64,000 bases of DNA. It comes from an uncultured beta proteobacterium (GTDB lineage Bacteria; Pseudomonadota; Gammaproteobacteria; Burkholderiales; Burkholderiaceae_C). Positions 24,789 through 34,394 of this stretch are shown piece after piece. How positions within the stretch are numbered: position 1 is the stretch's first letter; every line of letters starts with the position of its first letter. The notes beneath the pieces were generated by a model. The model worked only from the letters and a program-made list of their open reading frames with translations. It did not search any database and had not been told where the DNA came from. Where the stretch lies: the NCBI GenBank assembly GCA_903869595.1, contig CAIPZV010000038.1, forward strand, positions 1-64,000. Reading direction: 5' to 3'. The position numbers and the translations under genes were made by a program.

Positions 24789-26195
24789 ATGCACGAAATC
24801 ATCTGCCCCCACTGCAGCAAAGCCTTCAAAATCGACGAAGCGGGCTACGCCGATATCCTGAAGCAAGTGCGTGACGGCGCGTTCGAGCAGCAGTTGCATG
24901 AGCGGCTTGAATTGGCCGAGCAAGACAAGCGCAATGCGGTCGAGCTTGCCCAGGCGCAGGTTGCCAGCGAGATGCAGAAGTCTGCGGTTGCCAAGGATTC
25001 CGAAATCCAGGCACTCAAGGCCAAGCTTGATGCGGGTGAGCTTGCGCGCAAGCTGGCCGTGACAGAGGCGCTAAGCGATGTGCAAAAAGAGCGTGACGCG
25101 CTGGCCAATGAACTTGCGCAGGCCAAGCGCGACAAGCTGGCAGCTTCTGAGCTGGCCGAGGCAAAGCTTGCCAGCGGGCTACAGAATGCCGCCGCAACCA
25201 AAGACGCAGAAATCCAAGGGCTGAAGGCCAAACTAGACGCCACCGAGCTTGCACAAAAGCTGGCGATCACCGAGGCTTTGAATGGGGTCGAGCGGGAACG
25301 CGACGAGCTGAAGAATGGCCTGGCGCGGGCTGAGCTTGAAAAGCAACTCGCAGAGCAGTCACTCAAAGACAAGTACCAAACGCAGATCACAGACCGTGAT
25401 GACCAGATCGAGCGCCTGCGTGACTTGAAGGCGCGCCTATCGACCAAGATGGTGGGCGAGACGCTTGAGCAGCACTGCGAAATCGAGTTCAACCGCATTC
25501 GTGCTGCTGCGTTTCAGCGCGCGCATTTTGAAAAAGACAACGACGCCCGCACCGGCAGCAAAGGCGACTATATTTTTCGCGACTCAGACGAGTCGGGCGC
25601 CGAGATCGTCTCCATCATGTTCGAGATGAAGAACGAAAGCGACGAGACGGCCACCAAAAAGCGCAACGAAGATTTTCTGAAAGAGCTGGACAAAGACCGC
25701 ACAGAAAAGGCCTGCGAGTACGCGGTGCTGGTTTCCCTGATTGAGCCGGACAGCGAGTTGTACAACAGTGGCATCGTCGATGTGTCGCACCGCTATCCAA
25801 AGATGTATGTGGTGCGGCCGCAGTTCTTTGTGCCCCTGATCACGCTGCTGCGCAATGCCGCTTTGAACGCGATGAAGTACAAGTCTGAGCTGGCGCTGGT
25901 GCGCTCGCAGAACGTGGACATCACAAAGTTTGAAACCCAGCTCGACGAGTTCAAGACCTCGTTTGGGCGCAATTGGCGCTTGGCCTCTGAGGGCTTTGAA
26001 GATGCCGTCAAGCGCATCGACGAAGCGATCAGGGATCTTGAAAAAACCAAGGAAGCGCTGCACAAGTCAGCGAACAATTTGCGACTCGCCAACGACAAGG
26101 CCGACGACCTGACGATCAAGAAGCTGACGCGGGGCAACCCGACGATGGCGGGCAAGTTTGCGGAGCTGAAGCAGGCTGGTGCTGCTGACGCATAG
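24789..26195 (+). CDS. DUF2130 coiled-coil protein
   Basis: 468-aa protein with an N-terminal CPHC half-zinc motif ([16 protein letters not shown]), a long coiled coil of Ala/Glu/Lys/Leu repeats (about residues 25-215, with an internally repeated [12 protein letters not shown] / [12 protein letters not shown] unit), and a C-terminal DUF2130 domain (about 215-420: [48 protein letters not shown]). DUF2130 has a restriction-endonuclease-like fold by prediction, and such genes are scattered in accessory islands; the biochemical role is unknown. Higher GC than the two genes before it suggests a separate origin. Confidence 0.85.
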   Translation: MHEIICPHCSKAFKIDEAGYADILKQVRDGAFEQQLHERLELAEQDKRNAVELAQAQVASEMQKSAVAKDSEIQALKAKLDAGELARKLAVTEALSDVQKERDALANELAQAKRDKLAASELAEAKLASGLQNAAATKDAEIQGLKAKLDATELAQKLAITEALNGVERERDELKNGLARAELEKQLAEQSLKDKYQTQITDRDDQIERLRDLKARLSTKMVGETLEQHCEIEFNRIRAAAFQRAHFEKDNDARTGSKGDYIFRDSDESGAEIVSIMFEMKNESDETATKKRNEDFLKELDKDRTEKACEYAVLVSLIEPDSELYNSGIVDVSHRYPKMYVVRPQFFVPLITLLRNAALNAMKYKSELALVRSQNVDITKFETQLDEFKTSFGRNWRLASEGFEDAVKRIDEAIRDLEKTKEALHKSANNLRLANDKADDLTIKKLTRGNPTMAGKFAELKQAGAADA

Positions 26196-26211
26196 CACCC
26201 GCGCCAGAGGC

Positions 26212-27342
26212 CTACCCCGCTACCACCTGGTACCCCGTACTCCGCCCCCCACCCTCCAGCCTGGCCAGCATGCCACGCGCGAGCAAATCATTGATGTCGC
26301 GCAGCGCCGTGTCCGCCGAGCATTTGCCAATGGCCGCCCACTTGGCGTTGGTGAGCTTGCCCTCCATGCCGTCGAGCACATGGCTCAGCACCAGCGTCTG
26401 CCGCGCGTTCAGGGGCGTGCCAGCCCAGCGCTGCCAGAACTGGGCTTTGTCCAGCACGCTAGCCAGCAGTCCATCGGCACCCTGCACCGCTCGCAGCAGG
26501 CAGGCCAAGAACCAATTCAGCCAGGGTGTTACGTCCAGGGTGCCGCGCTGGGTGGCCTCCAGCTGCTCGTAATACTGCTTGCGTTCGCGCTGTATCTGGG
26601 CGCTCAGGCTGTAAAAGCGTTGCGCCGTGCCTTCGGCGCGGGCCAGTGCCATGTCGCCCACGGCGCGGCTGATGCGGCCATTGCCGTCGTCAAATGGGTG
26701 CAGGGTGACCAGCCATAGGTGGGCCAGCCCGGCATGGATGAGGGCATCGCCCGACGAAGGAGCGTTGAACCATGCCATAAAGGCGGCTGTCTCCGCGGGC
26801 AGTGCAGTGGCGGGGGGAGCCTCAAAGTGCACTTTCTCTCTGCCCACGGGGCCAGACACCACTTGCATGGGGCCTGCTGCATCGTTGCGCCATTGGCCCA
26901 CCTTTACGCGCAAATGGCCGCTGTAGCCGTTGGGAAACAGCGCGGCGTGCCAGCCAAACAGGCGCTCGGCCGTTAGCGGCTCAGCGTAACGCTGGGTGGC
27001 ATCTAGCACCATGTCCACCACGCCGTCCACATGGCGGTCTGACGGAGCCAGCGCGCCAATGTCCACCCCAAGCCTGCGAGCAACGGAGGAGCGCACGACA
27101 TCCAGCTTGAGCGCCTCGCCTTCTATGGCGCTGGTGGTTACCACTTCTTGGGTGAGGGCTTGCAGCGTGGCCTGGTCACGCTGCGCCAGCCCCAGCTCGG
27201 CCATGCGGCCTGCCAGATGGCCCTGCGCCCGGTGCACCTGCGCCAGCGGCACGGCCAGCGCAGCCGCGTCAAACCGCCATTGGGGCCAGTCGGGGCGTTG
27301 CCAGAGATACTTGCGGCGGCGTGGGGGCTTTTCGACAAACAT
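26212..27342 (-). CDS. Fic-family AMP-transferase-like protein (class II, self-inhibited)
   Basis: 376-aa protein with an N-terminal DUF4172-like region, Fic core and a C-terminal winged-helix-like tail. The active-site loop HPFDDGNGR is at residues 215-223, complete for AMP transfer. An intramolecular inhibitory motif T-S-A-I-E-G at 70-75 fits (S/T)xxxE(G/N), so no separate antitoxin is needed. The ATG at 27342 is chosen because the only upstream in-frame start is a GTG at 27366 inside the operator repeats. It may bind its own promoter through the tail (inference). Convergent with the DUF2130 gene, 16 bases apart. Confidence 0.9.
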   Translation of the reverse strand: MFVEKPPRRRKYLWQRPDWPQWRFDAAALAVPLAQVHRAQGHLAGRMAELGLAQRDQATLQALTQEVVTTSAIEGEALKLDVVRSSVARRLGVDIGALAPSDRHVDGVVDMVLDATQRYAEPLTAERLFGWHAALFPNGYSGHLRVKVGQWRNDAAGPMQVVSGPVGREKVHFEAPPATALPAETAAFMAWFNAPSSGDALIHAGLAHLWLVTLHPFDDGNGRISRAVGDMALARAEGTAQRFYSLSAQIQRERKQYYEQLEATQRGTLDVTPWLNWFLACLLRAVQGADGLLASVLDKAQFWQRWAGTPLNARQTLVLSHVLDGMEGKLTNAKWAAIGKCSADTALRDINDLLARGMLARLEGGGRSTGYQVVAG

Positions 27343-27360
27343 GCGGCGATTATGCGGCGT

Positions 27361-27402
27361 ATTCACCGCTATTTGTACGGTGAATGTGGCATCTATTCAC
27401 CG
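27361..27402. promoter_or_regulatory. Three-box operator upstream of the Fic gene
   Basis: ATTCACCG at 27361-27368, its reverse complement CGGTGAAT at 27378-27385, and ATTCACCG again at 27395-27402 are spaced 9 bases apart each. This regular arrangement, about 20 bases upstream of the Fic start codon, looks like a binding site for a dimeric regulator, possibly the Fic protein itself. Confidence 0.65.
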
Positions 27403-27477
27403 CATTAATAGCGGATCAACCGGCACGGCCTGCGTATCACAGCGCCGCATAAACGGTTTTGCCGATTTGCCCGGCCT

Positions 27478-28410
27478 TTAGTCCGCAAAAAAATGCACCG
27501 GCAGGCCGGGCACATCCACCCGCAGAGAAAACACGCAGCCTGAATCCGGGTAGCGCGCCAGTTCGTCGTCCTTGCGGCCATGGCGGGCGCTGGTGATAAA
27601 CAGTGTTTTCAAATCCTCACCGCCAAAGCAAGGCATGGTCGGGCATTGGGCTGGGGTGGCAAAGCTGGCCAGCATATGGCCCTCTGGAGAGAAGCAGCAA
27701 ATACGGGCGCCTTCAAACATCGCCAGCCAGTAGTTGCCCTGGCTGTCCACCGCCGCGCCATCGGGCCGGCCTTGGTAGCGGGCATCACCGCTTACCCAAT
27801 CAGCAGGTTTGGCGCTAAATTGAAGATGCGTGCGGTGTGCGCTGAGCGTGTTGCTGGCAGGCTCATAGTCCCAACCGTGGACCAGGTGGCGCGGCGTATC
27901 GGCCCAATAGGCGCTGCGCCCGTCCAGGCTCCAGCCCATGCCGTTACCGGTCAATGCGCCCTCGGCCATGGTCCGCACCAGGGGCGCGCCACTGCGCGCA
28001 TCAATGCAATACAGCGCTGCCGCGTCATGCGCTTTGGTCTCGTCAATCGTGCCCACCCAAAAGCGCCCTAAGGCATCGCACTTGCCGTCGTTGGCACGCA
28101 CGGTTTGCGTGTCATAAGGCAAGGTGACGAGGTGTTCCAAAGCGCCGCCCCAGGTCTGCGCGCGGAACACGCCGTGGCGCAGGGCGATGACCAGTCCGCC
28201 TTGGGCAGCCGGGGCGATACAGCCGGGCTCGCTGGGCATGTCCCAGACTTCCAAGTTGCCGCCATCGGCCTTGGCGCGCAGAATTTTCTTGCCCGGAATA
28301 TCCACCCAATACAAACGCGATTCCTGCGGATGCCAAAACGGCGACTCGCCCAGTTCATAGGGCTGGGGGTGCAGGCGGGTCCAATCGGCTTGGCGCAGTG
28401 TGCTTGTCAT
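27478..28410 (-). CDS. SMP-30/gluconolactonase family protein
   Basis: 310-aa six-bladed beta-propeller lactonase of the SMP-30 family, which hydrolyses sugar lactones with a divalent metal. The first metal-ligand Glu is in LGESPFWHPQESRLYWVDI, the Asn in the GMGWSLDG-type motif, and the later Asp in RPDGAAVDSQGNYW. Alternative upstream in-frame starts to 28500 lack homology; the ATG at 28410 gives the normal length. No sugar operon surrounds it, so its substrate is open. Confidence 0.87.
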   Translation of the reverse strand: MTSTLRQADWTRLHPQPYELGESPFWHPQESRLYWVDIPGKKILRAKADGGNLEVWDMPSEPGCIAPAAQGGLVIALRHGVFRAQTWGGALEHLVTLPYDTQTVRANDGKCDALGRFWVGTIDETKAHDAAALYCIDARSGAPLVRTMAEGALTGNGMGWSLDGRSAYWADTPRHLVHGWDYEPASNTLSAHRTHLQFSAKPADWVSGDARYQGRPDGAAVDSQGNYWLAMFEGARICCFSPEGHMLASFATPAQCPTMPCFGGEDLKTLFITSARHGRKDDELARYPDSGCVFSLRVDVPGLPVHFFAD

Positions 28411-28505
28411 GGTGAAGGCTTCCAACGCTGGTTTGCGGGTAGCTGCGATTGTCACTGGATTGGCTTGCGGCTCGAAGCCTTTGCTCCGGAAGGTCTGCAT
28501 AGCTT

Positions 28506-28593
28506 CGTCATCGCGCGGAGCGCAGCGACGCGGCGATCCATAAGTGCAGGATAGGCGACCAAAGTGGATTGCTTCACTTCGTTCGCAATGACG
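28506..28593. repeat. Paired inverted repeat (REP/BIME-like)
   Basis: Arm 28506-28540 (CGTCATCGCG...GCGATCCA) and arm 28565-28593, whose complement reads CGTCATTGCG...GCAATCCA, are inverted relative copies of the widespread CGTCATTGCGAGNNNNNGAAGCAATCCA-type intergenic repeat (recalled). Each arm can itself fold and the pair can form a larger hairpin. It lies between the SMP-30 gene and the amtB terminator. Confidence 0.7.
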
Positions 28594-28630
28594 GGTTTGG
28601 ACTCATGCAGAGCTTTCCTTGCGAAATTAA

Positions 28631-28661
28631 AAAAGCCCCGCAAAACAATTGCGGGGCTTTT
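28631..28661 (-). terminator. Rho-independent terminator of glnK-amtB
   Basis: A perfect 11-base stem, AAAAGCCCCGC at 28631-28641 with GCGGGGCTTTT at 28651-28661, and a nine-base loop. Read on the minus strand it follows the amtB stop by about 80 bases and is flanked by A/T runs, so it may work in both directions. Confidence 0.85.
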
Positions 28662-28741
28662 GAAGCAGCTTGCGCTGCGCTGTGCTTTCAAGGCGGCGTA
28701 AGCTGCCTTGGGATTCGACAGCGGCCTAAGCCGCCCCGTGC

Positions 28742-30241
28742 TTAACGGTTGTAAGCCGTCTCGCCGTGCGAGGTGATGTCCAGACCTTCGCGCTCGTCTT
28801 CTTCGCTCACACGCAGACCAATAGTCATGTCCACAATTTTGAAAGCGATAAACGACACGACGGCAGACCAGACCACGGTTACACCCACGGCCTTGGCTTG
28901 CACCAAGACCTGGGCGGCGATGGAGTAATCCGCAGCAGCGATGCCGGTGGCTGTTACCCAATCGGCCACAAAGCCAGGGCCACCCAACGCGGGCGAATTG
29001 AACACACCGGTCAAGAGCGCACCCAAAATTCCGCAGACGCCGTGCACGCCAAACACGTCCAGCGTATCGTCTGCGCCAAGCATTTTCTTCAGGCCATTGA
29101 CGCCCCACAGACCTGCAAAGCCCGACAAGAAACCGATGATCAAAGCACCACCGATGCCCACGTTGCCGCAAGCCGGTGTGATCGCCACCAAGCCGGCCAC
29201 CGCACCCGATGCTGCACCGAGCATGGAGGCTTTACCGCGCATCAGCGCTTCTCCGATACACCAGGCCAACACGGCAGCAGCAGTTGCGCCAAAGGTGTTG
29301 ATGAATGCCAGGGCCGCAAAGCCATTGGCTTCCAGCGCAGAGCCGGCATTGAAGCCAAACCAGCCCACCCACAGCAGCGCAGCGCCAACCATGGTCAAAG
29401 TCAGGCTGTGCGGGGCCATGGCTTCTTTGCCGTAGCCGATGCGCTTACCAATCATGTAGGCGCCGACCAAGCCGGCCACGGCAGCGTTGATGTGCACCAC
29501 GGTACCGCCGGCAAAGTCCAGCGCGCCCATTTGCCACAGGAAGCCGCCTTTGGCGTTCATGGCATCGACCACTTCTTTGCTGGCGTAAGCGTCAGGGCCC
29601 ATCCAGAACCAAACCATGTGGGCGATTGGTGCATAGCTAAAGGTGAACCACAGCGCGCAAAACAACAACACCGCAGAGAACTTCATGCGTTCGGCAAACG
29701 AGCCGACGATCAGCGTGCAGGTGATGGCCGCAAAGCTGGCTTGGAAAGCGGCGAACACGATCTCGGGGATGTACACGCCTTTGCTGAAGGTGGCAGCAGG
29801 CGCGAAAGTGCCGGCGGCGTTATCCCAAATACCTTTCATCATCACCCGATCAAAGCCGCCAAAGAAAGCGCCCCCTTCGGTAAAGGCAATGCTGTAGCCG
29901 TAAATAAACCACAGCACGACGATGAGCGAAAAAGTCACCATCACTTGCATCAGCACGGACAGCATGTTTTTGCTGCGTACCAAGCCGCCGTAGAACAGGG
30001 CCAGTCCGGGAACGGCCATCATGATCACCAAGAGCGTGGAGACCATCATCCAAGCGGTATCGCCTTTGTTGGGAACCGGCGCGGGTGCGGCAGCGGCTTC
30101 AGCCGGTGCGGCCTCTGCTGCTGCGGGTGCTGCGGCGGAAGCGCTTGCTGCCGGCGCCGCAGGTGCGTCTTCGGCCAATGCAAAAGAGCCGACGCTAAGC
30201 AGGCCTAAACCCAGCGCCAGAGTGATTAAAAACTTTTTCAT
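28742..30241 (-). CDS. amtB: Ammonium transporter AmtB
   Basis: 499-aa inner-membrane ammonium channel with a signal peptide, an Ala/Pro-rich linker (about residues 24-58), then the eleven-helix Amt core starting at WMMVSTLLVIMMAVPGLALF and GGLVRSKN. The start is ATG 30241 (MKKFLITL): AAGGA lies 8 bases before it, whereas it would be only 2 bases from the alternative ATG at 30247. The gene is 27 bases after glnK. PII binds the cytoplasmic face to close the channel when nitrogen is plentiful. The C-terminus ends in a GLDITSHGETAYNR-type tail usual for proteobacterial AmtB. Confidence 0.95.
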   Translation of the reverse strand: MKKFLITLALGLGLLSVGSFALAEDAPAAPAASASAAAPAAAEAAPAEAAAAPAPVPNKGDTAWMMVSTLLVIMMAVPGLALFYGGLVRSKNMLSVLMQVMVTFSLIVVLWFIYGYSIAFTEGGAFFGGFDRVMMKGIWDNAAGTFAPAATFSKGVYIPEIVFAAFQASFAAITCTLIVGSFAERMKFSAVLLFCALWFTFSYAPIAHMVWFWMGPDAYASKEVVDAMNAKGGFLWQMGALDFAGGTVVHINAAVAGLVGAYMIGKRIGYGKEAMAPHSLTLTMVGAALLWVGWFGFNAGSALEANGFAALAFINTFGATAAAVLAWCIGEALMRGKASMLGAASGAVAGLVAITPACGNVGIGGALIIGFLSGFAGLWGVNGLKKMLGADDTLDVFGVHGVCGILGALLTGVFNSPALGGPGFVADWVTATGIAAADYSIAAQVLVQAKAVGVTVVWSAVVSFIAFKIVDMTIGLRVSEEDEREGLDITSHGETAYNR

Positions 30242-30268
30242 GGTCATATTCCTTATGGGTGCCTGGAT

Positions 30269-30616
<348 letters not shown>

Positions 30617-30690
30617 TCAGCTTTTCAAAAGTTGATAGCGAACGCAAGGGCTGCGCCGCTGCTCCGCGGAATCGGGAGACTTAGGCATTT

Positions 30691-30707
30691 AGCAGAAGGC
30701 GTGCCAA
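30691..30707 (-). promoter_or_regulatory. Sigma-54 promoter of glnK-amtB
   Basis: On the minus strand the sequence reads TTGGCACGCCTTCTGCT: the invariant GG and GC are separated by 10 bases as required for RpoN (-24/-12) promoters. The transcript would start about 12 bases downstream of the GC, giving a leader of about 75 bases before glnK. Confidence 0.8.
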
Positions 30708-30796
30708 GTGCGGATGCAAAAAACTGTGGTCTTGGTGCGACAAGGGCTTTTTTGCATCCCTTTATTGCGCTAATATAACTGTACATATAAACAGTA

Positions 30797-30813
30797 TGCA
30801 CCGGCTTGGTGCA
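30797..30813. promoter_or_regulatory. NtrC-type enhancer site
   Basis: TGCACCGGCTTGGTGCA is a palindrome with GGTGCA half sites separated by five bases, the textbook NtrC binding consensus. It lies about 90 bases upstream of the sigma-54 promoter, the usual enhancer distance, and so couples glnK-amtB to nitrogen starvation. It is also 49 bases upstream of comM on the other strand. Confidence 0.8.
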
Positions 30814-30861
30814 AATGCTTAGATTTAGCGCAAAAGATGCGCACTGTTTCAGGGAGTCGAT

Positions 30862-32412
30862 ATGGGTTTATCTTTGGTACAAAGCCGCGCCTTGCTTGGT
30901 TTAGAGGCGGTGCAAGTCACCGTCGAAGTGCATATGGCCAACGGCCTACCTAGCTTCACGCTGGTGGGCCTTGCCGATGTCGAGGTGAAAGAGGCGCGCG
31001 AGCGCGTGCGCTGCGCCATCCAAAACAGCGGCCTGGAGTTTCCGCACAATAAGCGCATCACCGTCAATCTGGCCCCGGCGGACCTGCCCAAAGACTCGGG
31101 CCGCTTGGATTTACCCATCGCCCTGGGCATATTGGCGGCCAGCGGCCAAATAGAAGGTTACCGTTTGGCGGAATACGAGTTTGCTGGTGAGTTATCGCTC
31201 TCGGGCGGCTTGCGCCCGGTGCGCGGCGCGCTGGCCATGGCGCTGGCCCTGCACCAGGCCAAGGTGCAAACCAGCCTGGTGCTTCCGCCCGGCAGCGCCC
31301 AAGAGGCGGCGCTGGTGCCCGGTGCGCAGGTTAATTTGGCGCGCACGTTGCTTGATGTGGTGCGCCAATTTATGCCCGAAGGCACCCAGCCACCCGGCTT
31401 AGACGCCAACAATCCTCCGGCGCAAGATGGCTGGGTGCGCTTGCAAGCGGCCAGCCCCGGCGCGCCAACCCAATTGCCGGATATGGCTGACGTCAAAGGC
31501 CAGTTAGCGGCCAAACGCGCGCTAGAGATTGCAGCCGCTGGCGGCCACAGCCTGCTGCTTATGGGGCCGCCCGGCGCGGGTAAATCTATGTTGGCGCAGC
31601 GCTTTGCGGGTTTGCTGCCGCCCATGGACACCGACCAGGCCCTGCAAAGCGCCGCCATCGCCAGCCTGAGCGGGCGCTTTGATATCCGCCGCTGGGGCCA
31701 GCGGCCCACGTGCAGCCCGCACCATTCGGCCAGCGCGGTGGCCTTGGTCGGCGGTGGTTCGCCCCCGCGCCCGGGCGAAATTTCGCTGGCGCACCATGGT
31801 GTTTTGTTTTTGGACGAGTTGCCCGAGTTTCCGCGCCAGGCCCTAGAAGCCCTGCGCGAGCCCCTGGAAACCGGCAGCATCACCATCGCCCGCGCCACCC
31901 AGCGGGCTGAGTTTCCGGCGCGCTTCCAATTGATCGCGGCCATGAACCCCTGTCCTTGCGGCTACTTGGGGGCGCCGGGTCGCAACTGCCGCTGCACGCC
32001 TGACCAAATCAGCCGCTACCAGGGCAAGCTCAGCGGCCCGCTGATGGACCGCATCGACTTGCATGTGGAAGTGCCGGCGCTGGCGGCTGAAGATTTGCTG
32101 CAGGCTGCAGCAGGCGAAGCCACCAACAGCATTCGCGCGCGCTGCAGCCGGGCCTATGAACATGCGCAAGCGCGGCAGGGCAAAAATAACCAGGCCCTGG
32201 CCGGGCAGGAAATCGACCAACACGCGCGTTTGGAATCTGCGGCATCTAAGTTTTTGCAAAGCGCAGCGCGCCAACTGGGCTGGTCCGCGCGCGGTACGCA
32301 CCGCACCCTGAAGATTGCGCGCACGATTGCTGATTTGGCTGGCTCCGAAATAACCGCCTTGGCCCATGTCGCGGAAGCCATGCAATACCGCCGTGCGCTT
32401 CAAGGTGCGTAG
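30862..32412 (+). CDS. comM: ComM/YifB family AAA ATPase (Mg chelatase-like)
   Basis: 516-aa hexameric helicase-like ATPase that aids branch migration during natural transformation. The N-terminal ChlI-like domain (MGLSLVQSRALLGLEAVQVT), Walker A GPPGAGKS with LLLMG before it, Walker B GVLFLDELPEF, and C-terminal domain NPCPCGYLGAPGRNCRC are seen. An AGGGAG ribosome site precedes the ATG. It is divergent from glnK and convergent with hrcA. Confidence 0.93.
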   Translation: MGLSLVQSRALLGLEAVQVTVEVHMANGLPSFTLVGLADVEVKEARERVRCAIQNSGLEFPHNKRITVNLAPADLPKDSGRLDLPIALGILAASGQIEGYRLAEYEFAGELSLSGGLRPVRGALAMALALHQAKVQTSLVLPPGSAQEAALVPGAQVNLARTLLDVVRQFMPEGTQPPGLDANNPPAQDGWVRLQAASPGAPTQLPDMADVKGQLAAKRALEIAAAGGHSLLLMGPPGAGKSMLAQRFAGLLPPMDTDQALQSAAIASLSGRFDIRRWGQRPTCSPHHSASAVALVGGGSPPRPGEISLAHHGVLFLDELPEFPRQALEALREPLETGSITIARATQRAEFPARFQLIAAMNPCPCGYLGAPGRNCRCTPDQISRYQGKLSGPLMDRIDLHVEVPALAAEDLLQAAAGEATNSIRARCSRAYEHAQARQGKNNQALAGQEIDQHARLESAASKFLQSAARQLGWSARGTHRTLKIARTIADLAGSEITALAHVAEAMQYRRALQGA

Positions 32413-32443
32413 CTGTCGCCCCCAAGCGCAGTGTGCAGCGGCG

Positions 32444-33454
32444 CTAGGCTTGCTTATGGTGGCTCAGCGCATTGCTCACCAGCTTGGCCGTGATGTCCAC
32501 GATCTGGATCATGCGGTCATAGGCCATTCGCGTGGGGCCGATCACGCCCAGGGTGCCCACTACTTTCCCGTCCACTTCATAGGGCGCGCTCACCACCGAC
32601 AGTTCTTCAAAAGGCACGATCTGGCTTTCGCCGCCAATATAGATACGCACCCCGGCGGCGCGGTCGGCAAAGTCCAGCAAACGCATGATCTGGGCTTTTT
32701 GCTCAAACAACTCAAAGGCGCGGCGCAAATTGCCCATGTCATTGGAAAAGTCGCTCAGTTTGAGCAAATTGCGCTCGCCCGAAATCACAACTTCGTCCTG
32801 CTCTTGGGTTACGGCTTCGGAATTGACATTCACTGCAGCGGCCATCAAGGTGGCGATCTCCGAGCGCAGGCTCTCCACTTCGTTTTGCAAGCGGCTGCGC
32901 ACTTCTTCAATATCCAGCCCGACATAGTGGCTGTTCAAAAAATTGGCCGCCTCGATCAATTGCGACTGCGAATAATCCGCCTCGGTAAAGATAATGCGGT
33001 TTTGCACATCGCCGTCGGCCGAGACGATGATCACCAAAATACGCCGTTCGGACAGGCGCAAAAACTCCATGTGCCGAAAGGCGTTGGTGCGCCGCGGCGC
33101 CATCACCACGCCCACAAATTGCGACAGGTTGGACAGCAGGTTAGCGGCGTTGGAAATCACTTTTTGCGGCTGGTCCGGCGCCAGGCTATGGGCGGCGAAG
33201 TGCTGCGGCTGTACCGTCAGCATGGTGTCCACAAACAAGCGGTAGCCGCGCGCCGTGGGTACGCGCCCGGCGGAGGTATGCGGGCTGACAATCAGCCCCA
33301 GGTCCTCCAGGTCGGACATCACATTGCGTATGGTGGCGGGCGACAATTCCAGCCCGGGTGCTTTGGACAAGGTGCGGCTACCCACGGGTTGCCCATCGGC
33401 GATATAGCGTTCAACCAGCGCCTTGAGTAACAACTTGGAGCGATCATCGAGCAT
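32444..33454 (-). CDS. hrcA: Heat-inducible transcription repressor HrcA
   Basis: 336-aa winged-helix repressor that controls groE/dnaK heat-shock genes through CIRCE elements. N-terminal [29 protein letters not shown] and [17 protein letters not shown] are typical. The start is ATG 33454; the TTG one codon upstream is less likely. It is divergent from nadK with only 28 bases between starts. No CIRCE element or chaperone gene is in the window. Confidence 0.95.
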   Translation of the reverse strand: MLDDRSKLLLKALVERYIADGQPVGSRTLSKAPGLELSPATIRNVMSDLEDLGLIVSPHTSAGRVPTARGYRLFVDTMLTVQPQHFAAHSLAPDQPQKVISNAANLLSNLSQFVGVVMAPRRTNAFRHMEFLRLSERRILVIIVSADGDVQNRIIFTEADYSQSQLIEAANFLNSHYVGLDIEEVRSRLQNEVESLRSEIATLMAAAVNVNSEAVTQEQDEVVISGERNLLKLSDFSNDMGNLRRAFELFEQKAQIMRLLDFADRAAGVRIYIGGESQIVPFEELSVVSAPYEVDGKVVGTLGVIGPTRMAYDRMIQIVDITAKLVSNALSHHKQA

Positions 33455-33482
33455 CAAAACATTTTAGTGATGTAATTTGCCT

Positions 33483-34391
33483 ATGAACCCCCGCCTGAAC
33501 CCGCAGTTCCGCCAGGTTGCCATCACCGGCAAATACCTGTCCAGCCACGCCCCGGCCGCGATGGCCGCCTCGCGCGCCACGCTGGACGGCATCGCCCATT
33601 TCCTGATGGACCAGGGCTGCGAGGTGGTGCTGGAGATCGATACCGCCACCAAACTGGGCCTGACGGGCTACGCGGCCATGGAGCTCGAAGCCATTGGCCG
33701 CCAATGCGATTTGTGCCTGGTGGTGGGCGGGGATGGCACCATGCTGGGCGTGGGGCGCAGGCTGGCGCCCTTTCAGGTGCCGCTGATCGGCATCAACCAG
33801 GGGCGCCTGGGCTTTATCACCGACATCGCCCTGGACCGCTATGCCGAAACGCTGGGCCCCATGCTGGCCGGTGAGTACGAGGTCGATGACCGCAGCCTCA
33901 TGCAGGCGCAGGTGATGCGTGGTGGGGAATGTGTGTTCTCGGCCTTGGCCATGAACGATGTGGTGGTCAACCGGGGCGCGACCTCGGGCATGGTGGAGTT
34001 GCGGGTCGAGGTCGATGGCCATTTCGTGGCCAACCAGCGCGCTGACGGCCTGATCATCGCCACGCCCACCGGCTCCACCGCCTACGCTTTGTCGGCGGGC
34101 GGGCCGATGTTGCACCCGTCCACGCCGGGCTGGGTGCTGGTGCCGATTGCGCCGCACACCTTGTCCAACCGGCCTATCGTGCTCTCGCACAGCAGCGAAA
34201 TTGCTATCGAAATTGTTTCGGGGCGCGACGCCAGTGCCAATTTTGATATGCAGTCCCTGGCCATCTTGATGCACGGCGACCGTATCGTGGTGCGCCGCTC
34301 GGAGCATGGCGTGCGCTTTTTGCATCCCAAGGGCTGGACTTACTTCGACACCCTGCGCCGCAAGCTGCACTGGAACGAGGCGGGGAGTTAA
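33483..34391 (+). CDS. nadK: NAD kinase
   Basis: 302-aa enzyme that phosphorylates NAD to NADP with ATP or polyphosphate. The motif GGDGT is at residues 82-86 with catalytic Asp84; NE/D-type segment [11 protein letters not shown] and [15 protein letters not shown] follow. The ATG at 33483 is chosen; an in-frame TTG two codons upstream exists. The overlap with the hrcA promoter region and the close spacing to recN (3 bases) fit the common Burkholderiales gene order. Confidence 0.95.
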   Translation: MNPRLNPQFRQVAITGKYLSSHAPAAMAASRATLDGIAHFLMDQGCEVVLEIDTATKLGLTGYAAMELEAIGRQCDLCLVVGGDGTMLGVGRRLAPFQVPLIGINQGRLGFITDIALDRYAETLGPMLAGEYEVDDRSLMQAQVMRGGECVFSALAMNDVVVNRGATSGMVELRVEVDGHFVANQRADGLIIATPTGSTAYALSAGGPMLHPSTPGWVLVPIAPHTLSNRPIVLSHSSEIAIEIVSGRDASANFDMQSLAILMHGDRIVVRRSEHGVRFLHPKGWTYFDTLRRKLHWNEAGS

Positions 34392-34394
34392 GCG

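Noticed and set aside
28766..30208. 480-codon plus-strand open frame
   Set aside because: It lies wholly antisense to amtB and its composition is that of a shadow frame in high-GC DNA; no homology is visible.
32366..33430. 354-codon plus-strand open frame
   Set aside because: Antisense to hrcA, no recognisable motif.
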